This document shows positions 11,992-23,714 of a DNA stretch of 64,000 bases, piece after piece (position 1 is the stretch's first letter; every line of letters starts with the position of its first letter). The notes below the pieces were generated by a model. The model ran no database searches. It was not told the DNA's origin and saw nothing but the letters and a program-made list of their open reading frames with translations. Source of the DNA: Alnus glutinosa (taxonomy: Eukaryota; Streptophyta; Magnoliopsida; Fagales; Betulaceae); the NCBI RefSeq assembly GCF_958979055.1, contig NC_084898.1, forward strand, positions 2,676,001 through 2,740,000, read 5' to 3'. Both the position numbers and the translations under genes were made by a program.

Positions 11992-14490
11992 CACTACAAA
12001 AAAAGGGCTTTTAGAGCCGTTTTCGTTTAAAACGGCTCAAATTGGAGCCGATTTGAACTAAAATGGCTCAGATTGAAGCTGTTTTCGCTAAAATGGCTAC
12101 AATTGGAGCCCTTTTGTTAAAACGGCTCTAATTCGAGCCGATTTAGTTCAAACTGGCCCTAATTGGAGCCATTCCTTATAGAACGGCTCCAATTGGAGCC
12201 GCTTTATACAAACGGCTCAACATGTAGCCACTTAAACAAAATGGCTCCATTTGGAGCCACATTAACTAAAACGGCTTGATGTTTTTTAAACGGCTTCAAT
12301 TTGAGCCGCTTTATGATAAACGGCTTGATGTGAAATTTTAATGTACTCGCAAGTGCACGAATCGTTTGCAGTTTAATGGATTGCAAGTGCGAGGTCGATC
12401 CCACAGGGAATTGTGTTTTTGAAAGACAATTTATTACTAAACTAATCAAATCTTAACCTAGTTCCAAAAATTAAGAGAATTTGTTTTTGTGAATAAAAAG
12501 AAAACATAAATAAAATAAAATAAAAGGTACTAAGGTTTAGGAATCCACACTCACCGAATCATAACAACATACTCCATGTTCGTCAATATTGACCCGAACT
12601 TCTCACAATTAAAATCTCAGATATGTTTTATTATGCTTCAAACAGTCAATCAAAACATCCCATGTATCCATTCTTTACACAAATCACAAAAGATATCCGG
12701 ATTTAATCAAATCATCAAATGTATCCGTAGAATAAATCACAAGGGATATCCAATTGTTTTGTAAATAAAAACCACTCAAATCATCAAATGTATCCTCGAA
12801 TCACAAAAGATATTCAAGAATCGTTCCACACATTGAAAGGAAGTAAAACAATTGGAAGAATTAAATCAACTAAAATCGGACAATAAAAACTTACACGGAA
12901 GTATGTTGTTCTTCATCAATGAGGCTTCATCATCAACCTTAGTTGAGGAATTAGCTACACATGATAAAAATAAAATCTAACCCAAAGAAAAACTAAACTA
13001 AGAGGGAGAAAAGAAAGAAACTTAAAAATCTGAAGCTAAAAATAAAAAAAAATTGTCCCCCTTGCCAAATGGAACGTGAACTCCTTTTATAGAGGAAGAG
13101 ATTTTCTTCTTTTGAAGAAAAGATTTTGTCAATTAAATACACCGCCCACTCTACGTGCTGCAGTTCGGCGCCTCTTTTCTTCTTTCTGTTCTTTTTTTTC
13201 TTCTTCTCTTTTCTGTTCCCACATGTGTTGTAGGCGTGGAGAAGCTGTCCAGCAGCTGCAAGTGCTGTCCAGGTGTGCACAATTCCATGTTGCATGAAGG
13301 AAATCGCTTTGTCTTGATTTGGTGCACAGTAACATGTTTGGAAAGAGACTCCGGTGGTCCCAGCTTGTGCCTTTCGGTGCTGCAGGTTTAATAAAATCTG
13401 GTCTCCAAGTCATACAAGTCCTTTGAAAATCCAATCAAAGCAGTAAAAGACAAACTCCAAATTCGCACAGATTTGCGCACTTTTATTGCGGGGCAATTTG
13501 GGCATAGTAAAAGTCCGAAATAGGAAAAACCTATTTCAAGCTTATTTGTTGAATTTTTCATGAGCTTTCCAACGCCACCAAAATCAACGCAATCCGATTT
13601 TCGAGTTGAAAGTTATGATGAAAGTGACATGCTCAATCAGGATTCTTTCTATAACTCAAGGATTTTGCCACTTTGTTGAAATATTGGAATTTTTGACGAT
13701 TTTCTTCAACCTTTTTGTCAATAAGTGTAGAGTTGCTGCCCATTATGGAGATATGTGCTTGATTTGGTCCCCACAAATTGATTTGCACATTCCTTGCATC
13801 TTTATGTCAAATCCACAAAAATAACAACATTATTTCTCAAAGACCTGCAAAACACTGAAATACCAAAACTAACAAAAAGTATTTAGAAAATAACAAAATT
13901 AAAGGTCTAACTTATGTAAATTAAGTGGTCTAAATATACACTTTTTGGCACTCATCACGGCTCTAATTTGAGCCGTTCTAATGAGACGACTCCATTTGGA
14001 GTCGAATTGAATAAAATGGCTCCAATTAGAGCCGGTTTTCCAAGGCGTCTCCAATTTGAGACGTTTTAAAACGGTTACAATTGGAACCGCTTTATAAGAA
14101 ACGGCTCTAAATTGGAGCCGTTTGATTGAAAACGGCTCTAAATTGGAGCCATTTTATTGAAAACGGCTCTAATTGGAGTCGCATTGTTAAAAGGACTCCA
14201 ATTAGAGCCATTTGTATAAAAATGACTTCAATTGAAGCCGATTTATAGCAAATTAAAACGGCTCTATTTGGAGTCGATTTAACGAAATGGGCTCAAATTG
14301 GAGCCGCTTTACGGAAAACGGCTCAAATTAGAGACGCTTTCCTTAAAACGGCTCCAATTGGAGCCGATTTGAAAAGCCTCCAATTGAGGCCCTTTTTGTT
14401 AAAACTCTTGTAATTAGAGTTGTTTTTGTTAAAACACCTCTAATTCAAGCATTTTTGTTAAAACAACTCCACTTGGAGCTGTTTTTTATG
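11992..14490. mobile_element. CACTA-like element end with GGCTC palindrome array, copy 1
   Basis: Starts CACTACAAAAAAAGGGC, the terminal signature of CACTA (En/Spm) DNA transposons. There follow about 30 degenerate units of the type AACGGCTCCAATTGGAGCC, each a palindrome (perfect 18-bp case at 12184-12201). Such arrays resemble subterminal repeats bound by CACTA-encoded TNPA proteins (established for En/Spm). No transposase is present and I cannot see a clean far end; the array fades near 14480. It is interrupted by a solo LTR at 12326-13957. Confidence 0.65.
12326..13957 (-). mobile_element. Solo LTR with TSD CGGCT
   Basis: Reads TGATGTGAAATTTTAATG at one end and GGCACTCATCA at the other. 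Flanked by CGGCT at 12321-12325 and 13958-13962. Unit 2 has the uninterrupted sequence AAACGGCTCTAATTTGAGCC near 31978, giving the empty site. Same LTR family as 51616-53040 and 54542-55806. A minus-strand TATA box (CTATAAAAGG) lies at about 13083-13092. No internal domain remains, so it arose by recombination between two LTRs. Confidence 0.9.
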
Positions 14491-15452
14491 TTACATTCCT
14501 GTCATTGCATTAGATTCTGCCTTGCAATAAGGTTTTCAAGGAACAAAAACTATTAAATAGATATTTTTTTTTAAGGACGGTTTTTCTCTAATGGAGTCTA
14601 TTAAGCTAACATGTTTTCAAAATGTGTGTGGTTTCCTTCGATGTTGTTTTAAAAATGCATGTGAGAGTGACTTGCATATTGGATACATGTCAGCTTCATA
14701 GACCAGGTTGGAAGAAAACTTTGTTCTTATTTTAATGTTTGCTTTTGAGTTTCCATATGTTGTCTCTGACTCTCTATAGATGGGAAAACACATAGACTGA
14801 CTTGGTTTGGGTATATGAGTTGCAATTAGTTTTTTATTTTACTTTTATTAATATAAAGTTGATTTTATAAGAAAATAACGTTAATTTCCATGATGTTTCT
14901 TTTCTTTCATTATTCATCAGCTCCCTCTTCACGTGCCATTATTAATGCAAGGCCTGTCCTTGCGAAAGAGAGATAAAATCATAAAAGATGGCCAATAATT
15001 GAGCTCCCCAACATTAATGGCTCCACTTGAATTCGTCTGCCATCAATGGGCAATGCCTAAAATTGATGAATAGGATTGTGAATTTCTTATACCCAAATAG
15101 CGAGTTAAGTTGAGAGATTTAAAGGTGGTTAGACATAAAGGCTCTATTATAGACATAAGAGCAATGTTTATAGATGAAATATAATTCTGATAAGATCCAT
15201 TAATTTAAGAAAATTCAATATCATTCAATCTCTAAATTTAAGGTAATAAAAACTTTATTAAATACAATACAATTCTCATTAAATTCATAACTTAAGAGTA
15301 ATTCAAATATTCTCTACCAATGATAAGTTCCATGCTATCATCAACGTGACAAGCTATATATGTTTATTTGCTTCCAACAAAATTATATATTGCATGTAGT
15401 ACAAAGACATCAAGTAGAATGGCAACCAAGTAATTAAATTCTTCAACCTATT
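14491..15452. other. 3' flank of CYP76 gene 1
   Basis: No gene. Shared with unit 2 (32516-33479). From about 15165 it is also shared with unit 3, and a stretch related to 44260-44430 is present. Confidence 0.6.
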
Positions 15453-17035
15453 TTAGAGTGGAATAGGGACAGCTCTTAGAGGATGAGCAATCTGCAAGGT
15501 TAAGGCAAACTTATCTTCCATGTTCATATCCTCACGTTTAACACCTTCTTCAAGCTTCCAATCAAACGCGTGGATAAGCGAACCTAACATCAAGTGCAAC
15601 ATTCGTATTGCCAATGGCAAACCAGGACATATTCTTCTTCCACCACCAAACGGTATAAGCTCAAAGTTCCGGCCTTTAAAATCAATTTCAGACCCCAAGA
15701 ACCTCTCTGGCATAAATAAATTTGCTTTCTCCCATGAGCTCGGGTCTCGGCCTATAGCCCATGCATTTACTAGCACTTGTGCACCCTTTGGGATAATATA
15801 GCCGTTAATTTCCACATCTGCTTCTGCTTTTCTGGGCAGTAGGAAAGGAACTACCGGGTGTAATCTGAATGTTTCTTTCATTACTGCTTGTAAGTAAGGT
15901 AACCGAGCAATATCCGACTCCTCCATTGGATTGTCTTTGCCAATTACTTGCTCCAGCTCTGTTTTTGCTTTTGACAGTGCCTCTGGGTTGTGGAGTAGCT
16001 CTGCCATAGCCCATTCCAGTGTGGCTGAGGTTGTATCAGTCCCCGCAACAAATAGGTCCTAATATAACAAGAAGATGTTAGAATAAAAAATTCCTGATTA
16101 TGAAACAAATCAAAGAAGAATAGAGCAGTAATAATAGCGACCACAAACAAATGTTCTATCTTAGATTTGTCCATCTCCTCGCTGTTTTCTTCGGTGATGT
16201 TAAGAAGGGTATCTAACATATCACGGTTCGACGTCATAGAACCCGACACTTTTCTCTGCTTTAACCGTTGGCTAATCATGCGATCAAAGAGATCTATAAG
16301 CTTCCCAAAGTGAACTGTCATGCGCCGCCTTACGCCCTGGGGGTCGATCTTCTTAAGCACGGGAAAATAATCTGCCAAGTTGGGCTTCCCTGCCTCTTCC
16401 ATGACATTCCAGACGATCTCCTTGAACTCTCGAGCTGTGTCAGAATTCGGGTCGGCCAAATCCACCGAAAAAATGGTGTTTGATAACAGATTAAGTGCAG
16501 TCTTAAAAGCCACCCTGCCAATATCTACAGCCTCACCGGTTACGCTGCTTTGATGAGTTTCGGCGAGGAGCTCTTGCACTTTCTTGCGCCGGATACCTTG
16601 GTTGGCATCAAGTGTTTTGCTGGCAAACAGTTGGCCGTTGCATATTTTGCGAAGGTTTCTCCACCGGGTTGAAACGGGTATCCATGGCAAGCCGAACACG
16701 TCTTGTTTGTGGGCTCGGAGAGCATCAGGGATGGTTCGGTTGCACAGGAGTTGGTCGTGTGTTTGGAGGACTTGTTTGGCGGTGTCTGCTGAAGAAATGA
16801 TTATTGTGGTTACTCGTCCTAGTTTTAGGCACATTATAGGGCCATGAGCCTTGGCAAGCTTGGTTAAGGACTTGTGGGGTTTGTCACCGAGATCTAAGAG
16901 GTTTCCAATGACCGGAAAAGGTTTTGGACCAGGTGGAAGCTTTCTGGGATTCGCTTTGCTTCTTGGAATCATATAGAAGGTGTGGATGAAGATCCAGGTG
17001 ATGCAAAGAAATATTATGCAGCTCAAGAAATCCAT
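15453..17035 (-). CDS. CYP76-like: CYP76-family cytochrome P450, gene 1 (intact)
   Basis: Microsomal class II P450 of the CYP76 type, whose members hydroxylate monoterpenols (geraniol 8-hydroxylase), other terpenoids and phenolics. Exon 1 is 17035-16142 (298 codons) and exon 2 is 16058-15453; the acceptor is TATATTAG and the donor GTCGCT gives the usual CYP76 length (499 residues). Visible features: N-terminal membrane anchor (about 1-23), proline hinge LPPGPKPFPVIGN (33-45), C-helix WRNLRK, I-helix AGTDTTS (303-309), ETFR (360-363), PERF (415-418) and the haem loop FGGGRRICPG with Cys442. The start is the ATG of MDFLSC. The donor is weaker than consensus; GTGGTC three bases upstream is an alternative. 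Substrate unknown. About 13 residues differ from gene 2. Confidence 0.93.
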
Positions 17036-17230
17036 CTTTCCCTACGAACTCCGATCGCAGGGAGGAAATTAAATAACAAAGCAAAGAGAAATTAAACGAA
17101 GACTAGTACTGCTCTTCCTTCCAACTTCAACAAGAACGTGCGCTTCACTTCAACACGGAATCATGATCTTAATTTCCCTGAGATTTATTTTGTTTCTTTC
17201 GATATTCCATGTGATCAAATCATGTAAAGC

Positions 17231-17236
17231 CACGTG
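17231..17236. promoter_or_regulatory. G-box upstream of CYP76 gene 1
   Basis: CACGTG about 195 bases upstream of the start codon (context GCCACGTGGAG). It is conserved at 35260-35265 upstream of gene 2, and altered to CACATG upstream of the CYP76 pseudogene at 47270. G-boxes bind bHLH/bZIP factors; function here is inferred from position only. Confidence 0.4.
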
Positions 17237-17296
17237 GAGTATTCGTGGAGAATCCAAAATAATGTCTAACAACAGAACCAACAGATAGCAGCTTGG

Positions 17297-19016
17297 CAGG
17301 CAAGTAAGGCAACGGCCCGTGGAATAGTCAAAGTAAACTGGGATGCAGCAAGCCGATATAATGAAGGGGCAATTAAGTAGGTGCGGGAATTATTGTACGA
17401 GACTCTGAGAGTTACGTCTCGGCTGCTCACATTATCACGCATCATCTCGTAGCTGACCCCAACATAGGGGTGGGTATCGGGTAAGTCGGTGTCGGAAACC
17501 CCTTCACCGACTTCCGACCGAAATAGTCGGGTAAAGTCGGGGAATTACCCGACTTTATTCCGAGAAAGAAATTTTTCGACATTTTCGGATAATTCGAAAG
17601 AATCGAAAAAATCGGTGAAGGGCGGTCGGAAAAATCGGTAGGATTACATATTTTCTGCCTAAAATTCCAACAAAGTGAACAAAGATTACAGATTCACCAC
17701 ACCATTCATTCAACAAGATTATAGATTTACAGCCTAAGATTCCAACAAAGTGAACAAACCCAAATTACCCAATAACCCAAATTCGCCGAAAATGAATAAA
17801 TCAAAGAAAAAAGAGGAAAAAATGAGCGCCTGAGCGGGAGTGCGGGACTGGTTTAACCGATGCCGATGGCTCGAATCTCGATTCAGTTGAAGACGAGAGT
17901 GAGAGAGACGTTCTAGATCCCCGTCGCCCGTCGGCCACTGCATCATCCGAGCGGCTGGGAGTGATTCTAGGGTTTTTTTTAAGGGAGGCAGCACTGCAGC
18001 AGAAGGGGCCGGCAGAAGGGCTGGGACGCTGGGTTGAGACTTGAGAAATGTAGGGTTTTGCAAAAAATATGAATATATACTAGACAGCTGCCCGAGCCAA
18101 CCTTCAAAGTTCAAATATAATAATCTTTCTTTTTATTTTTGTTTTGACTTTGTTGTCCTGATCTGAGATTCTGAATAAAAAATAATAGAAAAATGGCAAT
18201 GGTAATGGCCCATTACTAATGGTAGAGTTTTAGAGTAAAAAATCTAATGGTGGAGAATGGTCAAAAAAAAAAAAAAATAAAAAAAAAAAAAACATGGGAA
18301 CATGCACCTTGAAAGAGGCAAAAGCTGCTGAAATTACAAAATAAAAAATGTAGAAAACGATTTTTTTTATTGGCCTGGATGATGTGTAAGAGAAGATGGG
18401 ACAAATGCTCATAAAGTACTTGGGAAAGTGGGAAACGTGTGCCTACTGCCTAGCCTTAAAACATATAGAATACTAAGAATAGCAGCAAATTTTTTTTTTT
18501 CACTTATATCTGGTCGGTAGGTCGGCTACCGACGGTAAAAAAAAAAGTTTCGATTACCGACCGACACTTTAGTCGGAAATAATTTTTATTTCGATTTTCG
18601 ATTTTTTTTTTTTGCGGTAGGCGGTAGGCGGTTAAAAACAGTTCGGTAACGATCGGCGAATTTTCGATAGTCGGTAATCGGATAATTTGCCCACCCCTAC
18701 CCCAACATTCAAGGCATAGACGGCATTTCAAGCAGTAATTTTTAGTAAGAAGATTGGTTTTTTTGACATTTGCATAGAAGAAGATCGATGCTCTACAAAT
18801 TGTGAGAGATTGTGCGATAGAATTGTCCAATACCAGCAGATACAGACATCTAGTAGAGGGTATAAAACTTGGCATGCAATTTTTAAGGATAGCAAACTTA
18901 GTTCACTTTAAACGAAAGGTCAATTCGACGGCTCATAGCTTAACACAAGATGTTGTCACCCATATTGTAGACACAATCTGGAGGGAAGAAATTTCCTCCG
19001 AATCTATGATATTGTA
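17297..19016 (+). pseudogene. RNase H-like (RVT_3) retroelement fragment, split by a hAT element
   Basis: Reads as the C-terminal RNase H-like domain of plant LINE-type proteins: GIVKVNWDAA, then after a one-base frameshift VGAGIIVRDSESYVSAAH, and beyond the hAT insertion ALQIVRDCAIELSNTSRYRH and NSTAHSLTQDVV. The final open segment ends at 19016. No reverse transcriptase lies upstream, so it is a fragment. It sits head-to-head with CYP76 gene 1 and was duplicated with it (35300-35640 and 47540-48098). Confidence 0.75.
17465..18699. mobile_element. Non-autonomous hAT element, TSD CCCCAACA
   Basis: Terminal inverted repeats TAGGGGTGGG (left) and CCCACCCCTA (right), flanked by the 8-bp duplication CCCCAACA at 17457-17464 and 18700-18707. 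Both are hallmarks of hAT transposons. Subterminal regions are full of TCGGTAATCGG/CCGAC-type repeats. No transposase is encoded. Units 2 and 3 lack it. Confidence 0.92.
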
Positions 19017-20382
19017 AATAGAAAATTTGTTGTCTTTATGTTTTGATCACAACTTTTACTATGGCTTTTTCAATAAGAATGAAATATGTTAGAGAGAGAG
19101 ATTCATCTTCTTAATTTTATTAATATAACATATTAAGATTTTAATTATGGATAGTAAATTTCGATCGAACCCTCAAATCTAATACGAATTTAACACAACA
19201 TTAATTAAGATTTGACTTGATAAAATTGGAAAGCAAAATAAGAGATGAAATTCTGTGACATTTAAAATTCAAAACATTATTAAAGTATAGACATTAGAAG
19301 AGATTTATTGATACAGTTATTGAGTGAGAGAGTTGACTGCCAGGAATTTCGTCTACTTCTAATGACATTATTACTAATAATATAATATCTTATTTTTTAA
19401 TTAGATTTAGATCTTGATTCGGGAGATTCAACATGTATAAATGTTAAGGATGTGTTTGGTAAATTAAAGGTTTTTTTAAGTGAATTTTGTTTTTTAATAG
19501 TACTAAGAAGTAAGAAGTGATTAATATGATATAAGTGAAAAAAAAATGTGTTAAAATATTATTGATTTAATATAAAAAAATAAAATGTTTTAAAGTGAAT
19601 TATGTTTCCAAATTTCGATGTTTGACTTTATAGAAAAAGTTCAATAAAATATAATTTATTTTTGAAAAAGTTGAATAAAATATGATTTAATTTTTAAAAA
19701 AGTAAAATCAAAATCATATTCTGTTTCTAAAATTCTGTTGTCAAATAGATCATTAAGAATTGCACACCACTTTAAACAGTCGCATCTCTTCTGAATTTCT
19801 GGCGATTTAATATGACAAAGAAGAAAAAGTTGTAGGGTTGTTTTTTTTTTTTTATAGGTCCACATGAGAGGGGGATGAGAAATTTAAACTAGTGATCTCC
19901 ACTTCATACGGCGTGATTTCCAACCGATTAAACTACCCTTCAAAAACTAAAAGTTGCAGGGTACTTGTTCATGCTTTTGCACCACAAAATTAGGATCTCA
20001 TCATTTACTTCGGAGTTGTGGTCCTGTTGTCGAGGGCCAACGTGCTTCCAAAGTCATTTAAATTAATACGTGCGCAGAACAAAAAAAAAATAAAAATGAA
20101 AGCCATTCAAACTTTGAGTTGGGTGAGGCCATTGGGTTTCTTGGGATTGTTTCACTAACTTTTTTGTATTTTTTGTATTTTTTTTTATTTTGTGTATATC
20201 ATTTTTGTAGTACATACACATTTAAGATGTATATATTTTTTGGGATTGTGCCTCACCTAGCATTTGTGTTTAGACTATTCTATTTTGTAATGATTCAATG
20301 CAATCCTTTAACAAGATAAGTGTCTTTTGTTAGTGTCAATTGTGTTATGTATATTACGAGATGTTATTGAAAAAAAGAAAAA

Positions 20383-20451
<69 letters not shown>

Positions 20452-21312
20452 GTTATGAAACTATTGTCTCTAATGTGATGTTGAGATATATTTACGTTAT
20501 AGGTTTAGCCAAATTAATTAGGCTATGATTGTGTAAGGTTTTACAATTTCAGCATAAGGCGCGTGCAAATTATATTATATTGTATTGGTACGGCATGATT
20601 GGTCGTTACATATTCGACCTTAATTTCAGGGAATTCCATTCAAACAGGACTTTAGGACTAATTCAAAAATATATACCCTCATGACCTCCAATACTCCTTT
20701 GTCGAATGTGCAAAACTATTAGAAAATAATATATGCCAATAATATTAGATCGGCTCGTCAATTTGTTCTCCATTTTAGCTAAAAAAAATCATTTTTTTTT
20801 TCTATTCTAAGTGGTAGCTACTCATTTTATCAAGGTACGTACATCCAAGCTCCCTATTTCAAAGAAAGTGTTTCTTTCACTTTTGATGTTTTATTTAAAT
20901 TTTATTTTTCAATCATTTTTTTTTATTCCCTATTGAAAAGAGAGAATATTAGAGATCAGAAAACGCAGTGTTTTTACATTTGATAAATGAACAATACACA
21001 AAATATTTCTCTAAATTGGTAAGCCCATCCAACATTATTTGCTTTCAGTTTAACATTTAGACAATCAAAATAACATTTGACTAACTGCTATAATAATTTA
21101 TGTCATTCTCCACGTGAGATTTGCCTACGGGCGGAAAAGACGGATCGGGATTTTTTTTAATTTTTTAAATATTTGAAAATTTTAAATTGTTAAATTTTAT
21201 CTATGTTTTACATCTAACTGTTCATAATATACCATTTATTTCATTTGAATAATTGACACATTAAAATATAAAATTTTAAATTTTCAAATATTTATGAAAT
21301 TTAATGAGATTC

Positions 21313-21343
<31 letters not shown>

Positions 21344-21725
21344 AAAAAAGTCACACTCTCTAACGTTAACGTTTCTCTCGTTGCCGTGCACAACTCCACA
21401 AGCTCTTGTTTCTTAGTACATGTGGGGGGCACTTGAAACAAAAAGTCAATATATATATATATATATTTTGTTGTCCAATTGCCAGCCGTGAAGGGATGAA
21501 GATATTTTGGGGGGAGGGGGACTAATGGGCTATATCCACCCATGGCCTTGGTCATTTAATTATATTTTTATACTACTTATTATAGGTCCTTGTAAACTGT
21601 GCAAACCTGCAATGACTTCTTACAGCCTACATGAAAATGACACTACATCTGCATGTAGCTAAAGATGAAAATGACTAATTATGAAAGAATTTCCGAGAAT
21701 TAAGAATAGAGATGGAGTAATAACA
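19017..21725. other. AT-rich intergenic sequence, no gene
   Basis: Shared with unit 3 (48100-49900). Unit 2 has lost about 2.5 kb here, with the join near 35641. Contains a long (TA)n microsatellite at 20388-20449, an (AAT)n run near 21310 and a short (TA)n run near 21450. Confidence 0.6.
20388..20449. repeat. (TA)n microsatellite
   Basis: About 30 uninterrupted TA units. Confidence 0.95.
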
Positions 21726-21730
21726 CTAAC

Positions 21731-22613
21731 CCGGAGTAGATGTAGTCCTGTCAATCTCCTCACTTTTTTCTTCACTGATGCTAAGAAGGATGTCTAAAAA
21801 ATCACTGTCCGTGATAGAGTCAGAGAGTTTCCTCAACTGCAACCGTTGGTTGATCATTCCGTCAAAGAGGTCCATAATCATTCTAGCGTGACCTGCCATG
21901 CGCCGCCTTATGCCTTGAGGGTCGACCTTCTTCAACACAGGAAAAAAATCTGCCAAGTTGGGATTCGCCGCCTCTTTCATGACATTCCAGATGAGCTCCT
22001 TCAACGCTCCGGCCTTGTCAGAATCCTTTCCGGCTAAATCCACTGAAAAAATGGTGTTTGATAAAAGATTAAGCGTAGTCTTGAAAACTGCTTTCCCAAT
22101 ATCTACTGCCTCACCGGTTAGGCCGCACTGATGAGTTTCAGCGAGGAGCTCTTGGACTTTCTTGTGCCGGATATCTTCGTTAGCGTCGAGTATTCTGTTG
22201 GCGAATAGCTCCCCACTGCATATTTTCCGAACGTTCCTCCACCGGGCGGAAATAGGTATCCATGGCAAGCTGTACTCCTCGCTGTTGTAGACTCGGATTG
22301 CGTCCGGGATGGTTCGGTCGGCCAAGAGCCGGTCATGTGTCTGGAGGACTTCTTTGGCTATGTCTGCCGAAGAGATTACTATTGTTGTTACTTTTCCTAG
22401 TTTTAGGCTCATTATGGGGCCATGAGCTTTGGCAAGCTTGGATAAGGACTTGTGGGGTTTTTCACCGAGTTCTAAGAGGTTTCCGATGACCCGAAAAGGT
22501 TTTGGACCAGGTGGAAGCTTGCTGTGAGTTGCTTTGCTTCTGGGAATCATATGGAAGGTTTTGATCAAGATCCAGATGAGGCAAAGCCATAGTATACAGC
22601 TCAAGAAATCCAT
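21731..22613 (-). pseudogene. CYP76-like P450, exon 1 only with 8-bp deletion (copy 4)
   Basis: Encodes a CYP76 N-terminal half starting MDFLSCILWLCLIWILIK (start 22613): membrane anchor, hinge LPPGPKPFRVIGN and the C-helix WRNVRK. It is a different paralogue from genes 1-3. Relative to its duplicate at 38277 it has lost 8 bases just before the donor site, so the frame ends in RTTSTPG. No second exon follows: the I-helix, ExxR, PERF and haem-Cys loop are all missing. In the hinge the usual FPVIGN is FRVIGN. It cannot bind haem. Confidence 0.88.
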
Positions 22614-23038
22614 CTTATTTTCCCTGTGACCCTCTGAAGAGATTACTTTTATCCCAAACAGACGAAGAACAAAAAAGAGAAAAGGACTTACCGAGACATG
22701 GCGTGCAACTTGAGGGGAAAGAGGGATTAGGATAAAACAAATCAATAAAAATAAAAAAATTATTTCAAATAGTTTTTTTCACTTTCATAGAGACAGTATT
22801 TTTTACTAAACCAAAAAAATAGATTTTACTCAAATCTTTTATATTACATAAAGTGTAAGAATCTGATAAAAATATGTTCAATTTTCATTGTTAACATGCC
22901 ACATTTTTAATATAAAGCATTTTTTATTTTGTTTAATGCATGAAACGACATAATTAATTCATATAATTCTCATTTTTAATTTGTACCACTTTTTAAAAAG
23001 TTGTACGATATTCTAATCTGGGAAATAATGCTTTGTCT
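22614..23038. other. 5' flank of CYP76 copy 4
   Basis: Promoter-side sequence shared almost base for base with 38278-38720. The in-frame extension upstream of MDFL is not expected to be translated, because the CYP76 start is MDFL. Confidence 0.5.
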
Positions 23039-23047
23039 TTTATTTTT

Positions 23048-23705
23048 GTATTAAATACCTTATTGGTACTTGAGTTTTAAGCATTTTTAAATTTAGTAAC
23101 TAAGTTTTCATTTGTATCATAGGTAGTACTTGAGTTAGGGGTAAAAACTCATTTGGTATCTGTTAGATTTTCTATCCAAATTTTGACGGCTGCCATATGT
23201 CATCTGCTGAGGTTGACACGTGACACTATATAAATAAAATAAAATAAAAATCTTTAAAAAAAAATTGAAAAAAAAGGAGAGGGAGGCGGTCTGGAGTGGT
23301 CGAACCACCCCACATGAGGAGGTTCGGCCACCCCATGGCAAAAAAAAAATAATAATAATGGGTTTTGGCTCTAGGGGTAGCCGAATCACCTCCTTGGCCC
23401 ATGAGGTGGCCAAGCCACTACATGAGTAAACCCTCAAATGTTTTTTACGGGTTTTGGCCCCCTTATTTTTATTTTTTTTTTCAGTTTTTTTTTTTTTTTA
23501 AGATTTTTATATATATAGTGCCACATGTCAACCTTAGCAGTTGACACATGGCTAGCCGTTAAAATTTGGATAAAAAATTTAACAAAGGTACTAAATGAAT
23601 TTTTTATCCCTAATTCAGGTATCACCTATAATACAAATAAAATAAAATCTAATGTACTAAATTTAAAAACGCTTAATATTCTACCACTAATGAAATATTT
23701 AAGCC
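23048..23705. mobile_element. Foldback element, unit 1 copy
   Basis: Same family as 10664-11310. Flanked by TTTATTTTT at 23039-23047 and 23706-23714 (9 bp). Arms contain GTTGACACGTG / CACATGTCAACC, and the centre has GTGGTCGAACCACCCC palindromes. The orthologous insertion is at 38730-39398, so it predates the segmental duplication. Confidence 0.8.
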
Positions 23706-23714
23706 TTTATTTTT

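Noticed and set aside
12000..14480. CRISPR-like spacing of repeats
   Set aside because: The units are degenerate palindromes next to a CACTA terminus in plant nuclear DNA; there are no unique spacers and no cas genes.
22614..22745. Upstream extension of the CYP76 copy 4 frame starting MICFILIPL
   Set aside because: CYP76 proteins start at MDFL with the membrane anchor; the extension is probably 5' UTR or promoter that happens to be open.
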